NCBI RefSeq assembly: GCF_014385105.1
Contig: NZ_JACRTE010000014.1
Span: 1 to 46,993, forward strand
DNA from: Qingrenia yutianensis
GTDB lineage: Bacteria; Bacillota; Clostridia; UMGS1810
DNA: 46,993 nucleotides
Direction: 5' to 3'
A program made the position numbers and the translations under genes. Below the pieces are notes generated by a model, which was given only the letters and a program-made list of their open reading frames with translations, did not search any database and was not told the origin of the DNA. Positions 8,382-16,332 of this stretch are shown one piece after another (the stretch's first letter is position 1; each line of letters starts with the position of its first letter).

Positions 8382-9638
8382 TTGGAAAAATTTGTAATAA
8401 ACGGCGGAAACGCGCTTTGCGGAACCGTTGATATTTCGGGCGCAAAAAACGCAGCCGTTGCAATCATTCCGGCGACTATTTTAATTGAGGACGAGTGTAT
8501 TATCGAGAACGTTCCCGATATTCAGGACGTCCGCATTATTTTGGATATTCTTTCTTCACTGGGCGCAAAAGTTGAAAAAATCAGCGCAAACACCGTAAAA
8601 ATCGACGCTTCAACCTTGAATACATACATTGCGGAAAAGGAAATGGCGTCAAAAATGCGTGCGTCGTACTATCTTCTCGGCGCGCTTTGCGGACGTTTCA
8701 AAAAAGCAGCCGTTCCTCCTCCGGGAGGCTGTAATTTCGGCATACGTCCGATAGACCAGCATATAAAAGGCTTTGAGGCATTAAACTGCAAAGTTGAAAT
8801 AAAGCACGGCAGTATCAACGTTGACGGTGAAAACATAAAAGGCGGTCAGGTTTATTTCGACGTTGTGAGCGTCGGCGCGACAATCAACCTTATGCTCGCG
8901 GCGGTGCGCGCACCCGGCGTCACCGTTATGGAAAACGCGGCGAAAGAACCGCACATTGTTGACGTTGCAAACTTTTTAAATTCAATGGGCGCAAACATAA
9001 AAAGCGCCGGAACAGACGTTATCAAAATCACGGGCGTTGAAAAACTTCACGGCGGAACATACGGCGTAATTCCCGACCAAATCGAGGCGGGAACGTATAT
9101 GTTCGCGGCGGCGGCAACGCGCGGAGATGTCACAATAAGAAACGTAATTCCCAAGCATCTTGAGGCGATTACGTCGAAATTTATCGAAATGGGCGTGGAC
9201 GTTACCGAGGGCGACGACGAAATACGCGTGTGCGCAAAAGGAAATCTCAACAAAATCAACGTTAAAACCCTGCCCTATCCGGGATTTCCCACCGACCTCC
9301 AGCCTCCGATGGTTGCGCTTTTGACCACCGTAAACGGCACGAGCATTGTCACCGAAAGCGTGTGGGATTCGCGTTTTCAGTATGTTGCGGAACTTGAAAA
9401 AATGGGCGCGAAAATCACGGTTAACGGCTCGGTTGCGGTTATCGAGGGCGGTCACGCGCTCACCGGTGCGGACGTTAAATCGACCGACCTTCGCGCAGGC
9501 GCGGGAATGGTTATCGCGGCGCTTTGCGCAAACGGCACAACCGAGATTTTAAACGTTTATCATATCGACAGAGGATATGAAAATATTATAGAAAAACTCA
9601 CAAGCTTGGGAGCGGATATTAAAAGAACAGATGATTAG
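8382..9638 (+). CDS. murA: UDP-N-acetylglucosamine 1-carboxyvinyltransferase (MurA)
   Basis: The enzyme transfers enolpyruvate from phosphoenolpyruvate to UDP-GlcNAc, the first committed step of peptidoglycan synthesis, in the cytosol. From the TTG at 8382 it has 418 residues, matching the family. The N terminus MEKFVINGGNALCGTVDISGAKNA aligns with known MurA, with the conserved Lys22-Asn23 pair. The catalytic cysteine is Cys117 in PPPGGCNFG, the fosfomycin-sensitive form. In-frame GTGs at 8367 and 8371 overlap the AAGGGTGGG ribosome-site region, so TTG 8382 is preferred. The 3' end overlaps the next gene by 8 nt. Confidence 0.95.
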   Translation: MEKFVINGGNALCGTVDISGAKNAAVAIIPATILIEDECIIENVPDIQDVRIILDILSSLGAKVEKISANTVKIDASTLNTYIAEKEMASKMRASYYLLGALCGRFKKAAVPPPGGCNFGIRPIDQHIKGFEALNCKVEIKHGSINVDGENIKGGQVYFDVVSVGATINLMLAAVRAPGVTVMENAAKEPHIVDVANFLNSMGANIKSAGTDVIKITGVEKLHGGTYGVIPDQIEAGTYMFAAAATRGDVTIRNVIPKHLEAITSKFIEMGVDVTEGDDEIRVCAKGNLNKINVKTLPYPGFPTDLQPPMVALLTTVNGTSIVTESVWDSRFQYVAELEKMGAKITVNGSVAVIEGGHALTGADVKSTDLRAGAGMVIAALCANGTTEILNVYHIDRGYENIIEKLTSLGADIKRTDD

Positions 9639-10407
9639 GTTTATAACATTATTCAGCGGCAGCAGCGGAAACGCAACGCTGATTTCAGGCAGAGAAACAA
9701 ACATTTTAATAGACGCCGGAGTAAGCTGTGCGAAAATATGCGCGTCGCTCTCGGAACTCGGAATTTCGCCGAACGAGCTTGACGCAGTACTTATAACCCA
9801 CGAGCACAGCGACCACGTAAACGGAGTGCGCGTGCTTTCAAAAAAGTTTAACATTCCCGTTTACGCAACAGAAAAAACGCTTGGCGCAATGAATTTGTAC
9901 GACGTTTACGCGCACAATCAGCGCGCGGTGAAATCGGGCGAGCGGTTTGAAATACGCGAATTTGAAATTTTTCCTTTCTCCATTCCGCACGACGCGGCGG
10001 ACCCCGTGGGATACAGCGTTCTTGCCGAAAACAAACGGTATACCGTCGCGACCGACCTCGGACACATAAACGAACGGCTTTTAAAATGCCTTTGCAAAAG
10101 CGAGGTTGTTTTGCTTGAGTCAAATCACGACGTGGAAATGCTGAAAAACGGTCGTTATTCCTACCCTTTGAAAAAGCGTATTCTGTCCGATTCCGGGCAT
10201 CTTTCAAACGAAAACGCGGCGTGGACGGCGACACAGCTTGCAATGTGGGGAACGGGCAAAATCATTTTGGGACATCTATCAAACGAAAATAATACGCCGA
10301 GCCTTGCATACGAGGCGTCGCACAGTATGCTGTGCAAAAACGGCGCGCAAATCGGGGGCGACGTGATATTAAAAGTCGCGCCGAGGAGCGGAATTTTGGA
10401 AATATAA
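9631..10407 (+). CDS. MBL-fold metallohydrolase, WalJ/YycJ type
   Basis: A 258-residue metallo-beta-lactamase fold protein. The metal-binding signature THEHSDHVNG (about residues 56-65) is intact, and GHLSNENN near the end and TDLGHI in the middle supply further metal ligands. The N-terminal FITLFSGSSGNATLI is typical of the YycJ/WalJ subgroup, often linked to the WalKR cell-wall regulon and possibly an exonuclease. It starts inside the end of murA (ATGATTAG overlap), so it is probably coupled to a cell-wall gene here too, although walR/walK are not in the window. The exact substrate is unknown. Confidence 0.88.
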   Translation: MIRFITLFSGSSGNATLISGRETNILIDAGVSCAKICASLSELGISPNELDAVLITHEHSDHVNGVRVLSKKFNIPVYATEKTLGAMNLYDVYAHNQRAVKSGERFEIREFEIFPFSIPHDAADPVGYSVLAENKRYTVATDLGHINERLLKCLCKSEVVLLESNHDVEMLKNGRYSYPLKKRILSDSGHLSNENAAWTATQLAMWGTGKIILGHLSNENNTPSLAYEASHSMLCKNGAQIGGDVILKVAPRSGILEI

Positions 10408-10431
10408 CAAAACACGGAAAGGGGTTTTAAA

Positions 10432-10977
10432 ATGAGTACATACGAAATTGCACAAAGAATAAGGGAACTTCGCGAAGTGTGCGGGTACACCGAGGAACAA
10501 CTCGCAGAAGAACTTGGAGTTGACGCCGAAACATATAAAGACTATGAAAAAACGGGCGACAACATTCCGATAAGTGTGATTTACGAAATCGCGAATAAAT
10601 TTAAGGTGGATTTCACCGAAATCGTCACGGGTGTGAGCGCAAAGCTCGACACTTATCACCTTGTGCGAAACGGCGAGGGACGCGACGTTGACCGTTATCC
10701 GGGCTACCGTTTTTCCGACCTTGCGTATAAATTCAGCCGTAAAATTATGCAGCCCCTTCTGGTTACTCTCGACCCGTCGGATAAGCCTGCCGCGCTTGTT
10801 TCGCACGCAGGTCAGGAGTTTAATATGGTGGTTGAAGGCTCGATTGCAGTCGTCATTGAGGATGAGGAACTCATCCTGAAAAAAGGCGACACAATCTATT
10901 TTAACCCGAACTTAATGCACGGACAAAGATGTGTCGGCGACAAAAAAGCTGTTTTTCTTACAATAATTGCCGAATAG
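10432..10977 (+). CDS. XRE-family regulator with C-terminal cupin domain
   Basis: The 181-residue protein has an N-terminal helix-turn-helix of the HTH_3/XRE type (about residues 5-60: IAQRIRELREVCGYTEEQLAEELGV) and a C-terminal cupin_2 barrel (about 105-180: FNMVVEGSIAVVIEDEELILKKGDTIYFNPNLMHGQRC). The cupin probably senses a small ligand. The start is ATG 10432 after GGAAAGGGG. Only 18 nt separate it from the acyl-CoA synthetase gene; an XRE-cupin regulator beside an AMP-forming ligase recurs in Clostridia, so control of this operon by the ligase substrate or product is a reasonable inference. Confidence 0.9.
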   Translation: MSTYEIAQRIRELREVCGYTEEQLAEELGVDAETYKDYEKTGDNIPISVIYEIANKFKVDFTEIVTGVSAKLDTYHLVRNGEGRDVDRYPGYRFSDLAYKFSRKIMQPLLVTLDPSDKPAALVSHAGQEFNMVVEGSIAVVIEDEELILKKGDTIYFNPNLMHGQRCVGDKKAVFLTIIAE

Positions 10978-10995
10978 AAAAGGACGTGTTAAATA

Positions 10996-12660
10996 ATGCT
11001 TCTTACAAGATTTTTACCGAGAATAGAATTTAATTCATACAAGGATTTTAAAGAAAACTACACGGTCAACGTGCCCGAAGATTTTAATTTCGGGTTTGAC
11101 ATCGTGGACGCGTGGGCAAACGAAGAACCCGGCAAAAAGGCGCTCGTTTGGTGCAACGACCACGGCGAGGAAAAAACATTTACCTTTACCGATATTAAAA
11201 AACTTTCAAATAAAACCGCCAACTTTTTAAAAAGCCTCGGCATAAAAAAAGGCTCGGTGGTTATGCTTATTTTAAGGCGCAGATGGGAATATTGGATTTG
11301 CGCGTCGGCACTGCACAAAATCGGCGCAATTCTTATCCCCGGTTCGCTCCAGCTCACAAAAAAAGACATAGTTTACCGCGCAAATGCGGCGAAAATCAGC
11401 GCCGTTATCTGCGTTAACGACGATTTTGTTATAAATCAGGTAAACGAGGCACAGCCTCTTGCGGAGAGCTTGAAACATAAAATTGTTGCTGGCGAAAAAC
11501 GTGACGGATACCTTTTCTTAAACGAAGAAATCGAGAAATTTTCCGACGTTTTCGACCGTCCGACAGGCGCGGACGCGACGAAAGTTACCGATAAAATGCT
11601 GGTATATTTCACGTCGGGCACAACCAAAGAGCCGAAAATGGTTGCGCACGATTTTTCCTATCCGCTCGGACATATCGTGACCGCAAAATACTGGCAGCAG
11701 GTGCAGGAAAACAAGTTACATATGAGCGTTTCCGACTCGGGCTGGGCAAAATTCGGCTGGGGTAAAATTTACGGTCAGTGGATTTGCGGTGCGGTTATTT
11801 TTGCCTATGATATGGACAAATTCGTGCCGTTGAAGCTTTTGGAGGTTATTTCAAAATACAAAATCACCACCTTCTGCGCGCCCCCGACAATGTTCAGATT
11901 TATGCTCCAGGAGGACGTTACAAAATTTGATTTATCCAGCATAAAACGCTGTTGTATTGCCGGCGAACCGCTTAATCCCGAGGTTTTCAGACAGTGGTAC
12001 AACCTCACGGGACTGAAGCTTGCCGAGGGTTTCGGACAGAGCGAATCGAGCGTTATGCTCGCAAGCTTTGAATGGTTCGACCCCATTCCCGGTTCAATGG
12101 GCAAGCCGTCACCGCTCTATGACATAAAACTTGTCGACAACGACGGAAATGAGCTCGGCGACGGCGAAGAGGGCAGAATTGTGGTTGACAATATCGACAA
12201 AAAAATGCCCGTCGGACTTTTTAAAGGTTATTTTATGGACGAGGAGCTTACAAAAGAGGCGCTCGGCGGTAAGTTTTACGACAGCGGTGACGTTGCGTGG
12301 CGCGACTCCAAGGGATATTACTGGTTTGTCGGCAGAAGCGACGACGTTATAAAATGCTCGGGCTACCGCATAGGACCTTTCGAGGTTGAGTCGGCGCTGA
12401 TTGAGCACCCCGCGGTTGTGGAATGTGCCATCACCGGCGCGCCCGACCCGATAAGAGGTCAGGTCGTTAAGGCAACCGTCGTTCTGGCAAAGGGATATAT
12501 CCCGTCGGACGAGCTTGTGAAAGAACTTCAAAATCACGTTAAAAAGGTCACCGCGCCTTACAAGTATCCGCGGATTATCGAGTTTGTGGACGTTCTTCCC
12601 AAAACTCTCGGCGGAAAAATCAAAAGAGCGGAAATAAGAAAGAAAAATCACGAGGCATAA
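10996..12660 (+). CDS. AMP-forming acyl-CoA synthetase (acetyl-CoA synthetase-like)
   Basis: A 554-residue ANL-superfamily ligase that activates a carboxylic acid with ATP and transfers it to CoA. The P-loop-like motif YFTSGTTKEPKM is near residue 203, AEGFGQSE near 340, the hinge/core motif YDSGDVAWRDSKGYYWFVGRSDD near 427-449 and the C-terminal catalytic lysine region LPKTLGGKIKRAEIRKK near 535-551. Overall it looks most like medium-chain or short-chain acyl-CoA synthetases rather than 4-coumarate or aminoacyl enzymes, but the exact acid is not readable. It follows the regulator gene by 18 nt and precedes the glutamate-cysteine-ligase-like gene by 3 nt. Confidence 0.9.
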   Translation: MLLTRFLPRIEFNSYKDFKENYTVNVPEDFNFGFDIVDAWANEEPGKKALVWCNDHGEEKTFTFTDIKKLSNKTANFLKSLGIKKGSVVMLILRRRWEYWICASALHKIGAILIPGSLQLTKKDIVYRANAAKISAVICVNDDFVINQVNEAQPLAESLKHKIVAGEKRDGYLFLNEEIEKFSDVFDRPTGADATKVTDKMLVYFTSGTTKEPKMVAHDFSYPLGHIVTAKYWQQVQENKLHMSVSDSGWAKFGWGKIYGQWICGAVIFAYDMDKFVPLKLLEVISKYKITTFCAPPTMFRFMLQEDVTKFDLSSIKRCCIAGEPLNPEVFRQWYNLTGLKLAEGFGQSESSVMLASFEWFDPIPGSMGKPSPLYDIKLVDNDGNELGDGEEGRIVVDNIDKKMPVGLFKGYFMDEELTKEALGGKFYDSGDVAWRDSKGYYWFVGRSDDVIKCSGYRIGPFEVESALIEHPAVVECAITGAPDPIRGQVVKATVVLAKGYIPSDELVKELQNHVKKVTAPYKYPRIIEFVDVLPKTLGGKIKRAEIRKKNHEA

Positions 12661-12663
12661 AAA

Positions 12664-13920
12664 ATGAGCGCAAAAAATTTGATTTACAATCATTTTTTTA
12701 AAAAATTTGAAAACCGAAAAATCGGAAACGTTGGCTGTGAACTTGAATTTCCGCTTGTTAACAAGTCGGGAAGCGACGTTGACAAAGCCTTTGCGCGCGG
12801 TATTTTCGACTATTTTTCCAACCGCGGTTTCAAGCGTGCCGAGGACGAGGGATACTTTTTTGAAAACGCGCACGGCGACGTGATTTCGTTTGACAATTCA
12901 TACAATAATTTTGAATTTTCGCTTTGCTACGGCAACAATCTGTGCGAAATCAAAAAGCGTTTCGACGAATATTTTGCCGAGGCGCAAAACTATTTTTCGC
13001 GCGAAAATTATGAACTTATCGGGCGCGGAACAAACCCGAACAAAAGCACAATTTCGCAAAACAGAGCAGAATTTTCCACATACAATATGGTGGACGATTT
13101 TTTGAAAACCTACGGAAAAGACACAAAATTCCCCGATTTTCCGGCATATCTCTCGTCGGTGCAGACGCATCTCGACGTTGATTTGCAAACTCTCCCGACG
13201 GCGTACACATATTTTGCAAAGCTTGATTTTGTGCGCGCAATTTTGTTTTCAAATTCGCCCGATTTTGACAAAAAAGGTTACCGCTGTTACCGCGATTTTT
13301 TGTGGGAACAGAGCGCATTTTCAAAGTGCAGCAACATCACGGGCAAGGTAGACGCGGAGTTTGAAACCGTGGATGCGCTTGTCGGATATTTTCTTGAAAA
13401 AGATATGTTCAACCGCAAACGGGACGGAAAATATGAGATTTTTGCGCCCGTCAACATAAAAGAATATTTTGAAAACGAAAAGTACGGCGCAAAAGGTGAC
13501 GACATTGACTGCTACTTATCGTTTAAAAACGTTGAAATTACCGCGCGCGGAACGCTTGAGGTGCGCAGTGACTGCACACAGCCGCTTAATTCGTCGTTTG
13601 CACCGTGTGCGTTCAACCTCGGGATTTTGTGCAATCTTGACGCGGCAATCTCCGACGTTGACGGATTTTTCGATGAAAATTCCATTGCGATGTCCAACAC
13701 CGAACTGCGGAATATTGTTGTCAGCGGAAAAAAACTCAACAAAATCTGCGATGAAGATATTTTGTCCGACTTTGTTTACGATCTTGTGGAAATCGCCGCC
13801 GAGGCGCTTGAAAAGCGCGGTTTAGGCGAAGAAAAACTCATCGAACCGCTGTATAAACGCGCGGTGACGCTAAAATGTCCGGCAGATGCCGAATACAACA
13901 ACCAAAATGACACATTTTGA
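12664..13920 (+). CDS. Glutamate-cysteine ligase-like (GCS2 family) protein
   Basis: The protein has 418 residues. GCELEFPLVNK (about residues 24-34) and RGTLEVRSDCTQPL (about 295-308) resemble the ATP/metal-binding strands of the GCS2 carboxylate-amine ligase fold, and SVQTHLDVDLQ and the Asn/Arg-rich RGTNPNKS also fit. No glutathione synthetase gene is near, so the product may be gamma-glutamylcysteine or another amide. Its place directly after an acyl-CoA synthetase and before an acyl-ACP thioesterase is unusual. The family assignment is moderate and the substrate unknown. Confidence 0.7.
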   Translation: MSAKNLIYNHFFKKFENRKIGNVGCELEFPLVNKSGSDVDKAFARGIFDYFSNRGFKRAEDEGYFFENAHGDVISFDNSYNNFEFSLCYGNNLCEIKKRFDEYFAEAQNYFSRENYELIGRGTNPNKSTISQNRAEFSTYNMVDDFLKTYGKDTKFPDFPAYLSSVQTHLDVDLQTLPTAYTYFAKLDFVRAILFSNSPDFDKKGYRCYRDFLWEQSAFSKCSNITGKVDAEFETVDALVGYFLEKDMFNRKRDGKYEIFAPVNIKEYFENEKYGAKGDDIDCYLSFKNVEITARGTLEVRSDCTQPLNSSFAPCAFNLGILCNLDAAISDVDGFFDENSIAMSNTELRNIVVSGKKLNKICDEDILSDFVYDLVEIAAEALEKRGLGEEKLIEPLYKRAVTLKCPADAEYNNQNDTF

Positions 13921-13953
13921 CATAAAACAATTTTGAATACAGAAGGAATTACA

Positions 13954-14697
13954 ATGTCCGAACTTATACAAAACAAAGAAAAATTATCAATGGACGCGCG
14001 CGTTCTGTCGTATCAAACCGACCGAAACGCACTGCTCAAACCGTCTTACGCACTGCGTTTTATGCAGGAGGCGGCGGCAGAGCACACCGATAAATTCGGT
14101 TACGGCACGCGCGTTTTATATGACGACAAAAAAATGTTTATCCTCATTTCGGTGAGCATAAATTTTGAAAAAATGCCTTTTTTGAACGACAATATTTTTG
14201 TGGAAACCTGGAGCTGCGGTCAAAAAGGCGTGCTTTTCACCCGTCCCGGCAGAATTGCGGACAAAAACAGGCAGACTTTGTGCATTTATTCGTCCAAGTG
14301 GGTGCTTGTGAACACCGAAACGCGCCATATTTTAAAGCCGAATGAGGTCGGCGATTTTAACGTTGTTTTGTGCGGTGAAAAATACGACCTGCGCGACAGG
14401 AAAATCCCGCTGCCAAAGGAAATGAAGCTTGCGGGAGAGCGCGAAATCAGGTATTCCGACATTGACTACAACAACCACGCGAACAACTGCGCGTATGCCG
14501 ATTTTGTGCTGGATTTTATCCCGTGCGATATGGCAAAAAAGCGCGTTGACAAGCTGGATATTTATTTTCATTCCGAGGCGCTTATGGGTGACAGACTCAA
14601 AATTTTCTGCGCCGAAAAGGACGGAATTTATTATTTCAAAGGCGAACACGAGCGCGGAATTTGCTTTGACGCGGCAGTTGAAGTTGCCGAAGTTTAA
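13954..14697 (+). CDS. Acyl-ACP thioesterase family protein
   Basis: A double-hotdog protein of 247 residues of the acyl-ACP thioesterase family (PF01643). The first half starts with MDARVLSYQTDRNALLKPS and has LRFMQEAAAEHTDKFG; the second half has the conserved Asn/His region SDIDYNNHANNCAYADFVLD, typical of the catalytic site. It would release free fatty acid from acyl carrier protein in the cytosol. A TTG lies upstream in frame (13933), but ATG 13954 follows AGAAGGA with good spacing. It is the last gene of the cluster; free acids it makes could be substrates for the upstream CoA ligase (inference). Confidence 0.85.
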   Translation: MSELIQNKEKLSMDARVLSYQTDRNALLKPSYALRFMQEAAAEHTDKFGYGTRVLYDDKKMFILISVSINFEKMPFLNDNIFVETWSCGQKGVLFTRPGRIADKNRQTLCIYSSKWVLVNTETRHILKPNEVGDFNVVLCGEKYDLRDRKIPLPKEMKLAGEREIRYSDIDYNNHANNCAYADFVLDFIPCDMAKKRVDKLDIYFHSEALMGDRLKIFCAEKDGIYYFKGEHERGICFDAAVEVAEV

Positions 14698-14715
14698 AAA
14701 ATTTTAAAAAAAGTA

Positions 14716-14744
14716 TTGACAAACGCAAATTTTGCGTTTATAAT
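14716..14744 (+). promoter_or_regulatory. Consensus sigma-A promoter of trpB2
   Basis: TTGACA (14716-14721), exactly 17 nt, TATAAT (14739-14744). Both boxes are perfect consensus. Transcription should start at about 14751. Confidence 0.93.
14721..14739. promoter_or_regulatory. Palindromic operator candidate in the promoter spacer
   Basis: AAACGCAAATTTTGCGTTT is a perfect inverted repeat of 9-bp arms around a single T. It fills the space between the -35 and -10 boxes, where a bound dimeric repressor would block RNA polymerase. The regulator is not identifiable here. Confidence 0.6.
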
Positions 14745-14753
14745 ATCGTCAAC

Positions 14754-14801
14754 GAGATAGATTAGAAAAGTTTAGTTTTAGTTTAAAAGAGTTTAGTTTA
14801 G
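14754..14801 (+). promoter_or_regulatory. TRAP-like binding site: ten NAG-type triplets in the trpB2 leader
   Basis: Triplets GAG, TAG, TAG, AAG, TAG, TAG, TAA, GAG, TAG, TAG begin at 14754, 14758, 14763, 14768, 14773, 14779, 14784, 14789, 14794 and 14799, so nearly all are five nucleotides apart. Eight fit (G/U)AG exactly. This is the pattern bound by the tryptophan-activated TRAP (MtrB) ring in Bacillus, where eleven such triplets are spaced by two or three nucleotides. Bases 14775-14784 also pair perfectly with 14859-14868 to form an antiterminator. TRAP binding would mask that arm. No mtrB gene lies in the window. Confidence 0.7.
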
Positions 14802-14863
14802 GCGGAAAATCCGCACAGTTACAGGCAAATTGTATGCCTTGTTATTTATTATTTCCAAAAACT

Positions 14864-14896
14864 AAAACCGAACGGTGACTTTTCGTTCGGTTTTTT
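14864..14896 (+). terminator. Leader terminator (attenuator) of trpB2
   Basis: AAAACCGAACG (14864-14874) pairs with CGTTCGGTTTT (14884-14894), followed by further T residues. It ends about 40 nt before the trpB2 start and about 145 nt after the predicted transcription start. Its 5' arm shares 14864-14868 with the competing antiterminator helix 14775-14784/14859-14868, so the two structures exclude each other. Two small hairpins (GCGGA/TCCGC at 14802-14814 and AGGCA/TGCCT at 14823-14839) lie between. Confidence 0.85.
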
Positions 14897-14933
14897 CTTA
14901 TCTTCTCAAATAAATTTTAAAGGAGAAATCAAA

Positions 14934-16298
14934 ATGACAAAAATTCCCTACAAAATCTATTTGACAGAGGACGAAATGCCTAAAAAATGGCTGAATTTGA
15001 GGGCGTTTATGAAAAACAAACCCGAACCGATTATCAATCCCGGGACAAAACAGCCGTGCACATTGGACGAATTGTCGCACATTTTCTGCACCGAGCTTGC
15101 AAAACAGGAGCTTAACGTAACCGACAAATATATCGAAATTCCCGAAGAAATTCAGTCCTTTTACAAAATGTACCGCCCCTCGCCTCTGGTGCGTGCGTAC
15201 AATCTTGAAAAAGCACTCGGCACGCCTGCCGAAATTTACTACAAATTCGAGGGCACAAACACGTCAGGCTCGCACAAGTTAAATTCCGCGGCGGCACAGG
15301 TTTACTACGCGAAAGAACAGGGCATCACCAAGCTCACCACCGAAACGGGAGCAGGTCAGTGGGGCACGGCGCTCTCTATGGCGTGCGCGTTTTACGGCGT
15401 GGATTTGAGCGTTTATATGGTTAAAGTTTCGTCGCAGCAAAAGCCGTACCGCAAGGCGGTTATCGAAACCTACGGCGCGAAAGTTATCCCCTCGCCGTCC
15501 GACACCACCGAGGTTGGACGCAAAATTCTTGCGGAAAATCCCGAAACGGGCGGTTCGCTCGGCTGTGCAATTTCGGAGGCTACCGAAGTTGCAATGAAAA
15601 CCGAAAACTGCCGTTATGTTCTCGGCAGTGTGCTCAATCACGTTTTGATGCACCAGTCGGTTATCGGTCTTGAGAGCAAAACCGCGCTGGACAAATACGG
15701 CATAAAACCTGATATTATCATAGGCTGTGCCGGAGGAGGTTCAAACCTCGGCGGACTTATTGCACCGTTTATGGCGGAAAAAATCGAGGAAAAAAATGAC
15801 ATTAAATTTATCGCGGTTGAGCCTGCGTCCTGCCCGTCGCTCACGCGCGGAAAATACGCGTACGATTTCGGCGACACCGGCAAGCAGACACCGCTTATGA
15901 AGATGTATACGCTCGGCAGCGGATTTATGCCGTCGCCCAACCACGCAGGCGGTTTGAGGTATCACGGAATGTCCACCGTCATTTCAAAGCTTTACGACGA
16001 AGGATATATCGACGCGGTGTCGGTTGAGCAGACCAAAGTTTTCGACGCGGCGGTTATGTTTGCAAAAACCGAGGGCACGCTCCCGGCGCCCGAGTCGTCG
16101 CACGCGATAAGAGCCGCGGTTGACGAGGCATTAAAGTGCAAAAAAACGGGCGAGAAAAAGACAATTTTGTTCGGTCTTACCGGCACGGGATATTTTGATA
16201 TGAGCGCATATCAGTCGTATTTAAACGGCACAATGACCGATTATATTCCCACCGATGAGGAACTTCAGAAAGGCTTCGACACTCTTCCCGAGATGTAA
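14934..16298 (+). CDS. trpB: Tryptophan synthase beta chain, TrpB2 type
   Basis: A PLP enzyme of 454 residues that joins indole and serine to tryptophan. The length and the N-terminal extension (residues 1-80, with RPSPLVRA) mark the TrpB2/TIGR01415 branch, not the shorter TrpB1. Lys115 in GTNTSGSHKLNSA is the PLP lysine, and GCAGGGSNLGG (about 262-272) binds the cofactor phosphate. TrpB2 proteins often stand alone without TrpA, as here, and may salvage indole or use another acceptor. A ribosome site AAAGGAG precedes ATG 14934. The leader carries a TRAP-like attenuator. No other trp gene is in the window. Confidence 0.93.
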   Translation: MTKIPYKIYLTEDEMPKKWLNLRAFMKNKPEPIINPGTKQPCTLDELSHIFCTELAKQELNVTDKYIEIPEEIQSFYKMYRPSPLVRAYNLEKALGTPAEIYYKFEGTNTSGSHKLNSAAAQVYYAKEQGITKLTTETGAGQWGTALSMACAFYGVDLSVYMVKVSSQQKPYRKAVIETYGAKVIPSPSDTTEVGRKILAENPETGGSLGCAISEATEVAMKTENCRYVLGSVLNHVLMHQSVIGLESKTALDKYGIKPDIIIGCAGGGSNLGGLIAPFMAEKIEEKNDIKFIAVEPASCPSLTRGKYAYDFGDTGKQTPLMKMYTLGSGFMPSPNHAGGLRYHGMSTVISKLYDEGYIDAVSVEQTKVFDAAVMFAKTEGTLPAPESSHAIRAAVDEALKCKKTGEKKTILFGLTGTGYFDMSAYQSYLNGTMTDYIPTDEELQKGFDTLPEM

Positions 16299-16332
16299 AA
16301 AAAGGCGACTAATTTTTAACAATTTGCAATAC

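Noticed and set aside
14751..14933. T-box riboswitch or ribosome-mediated Trp leader peptide before trpB2
   Set aside because: No AGGGTGGNACCGCG-like T-box core and no short frame with TGG (Trp) codons; the triplet array fits better.
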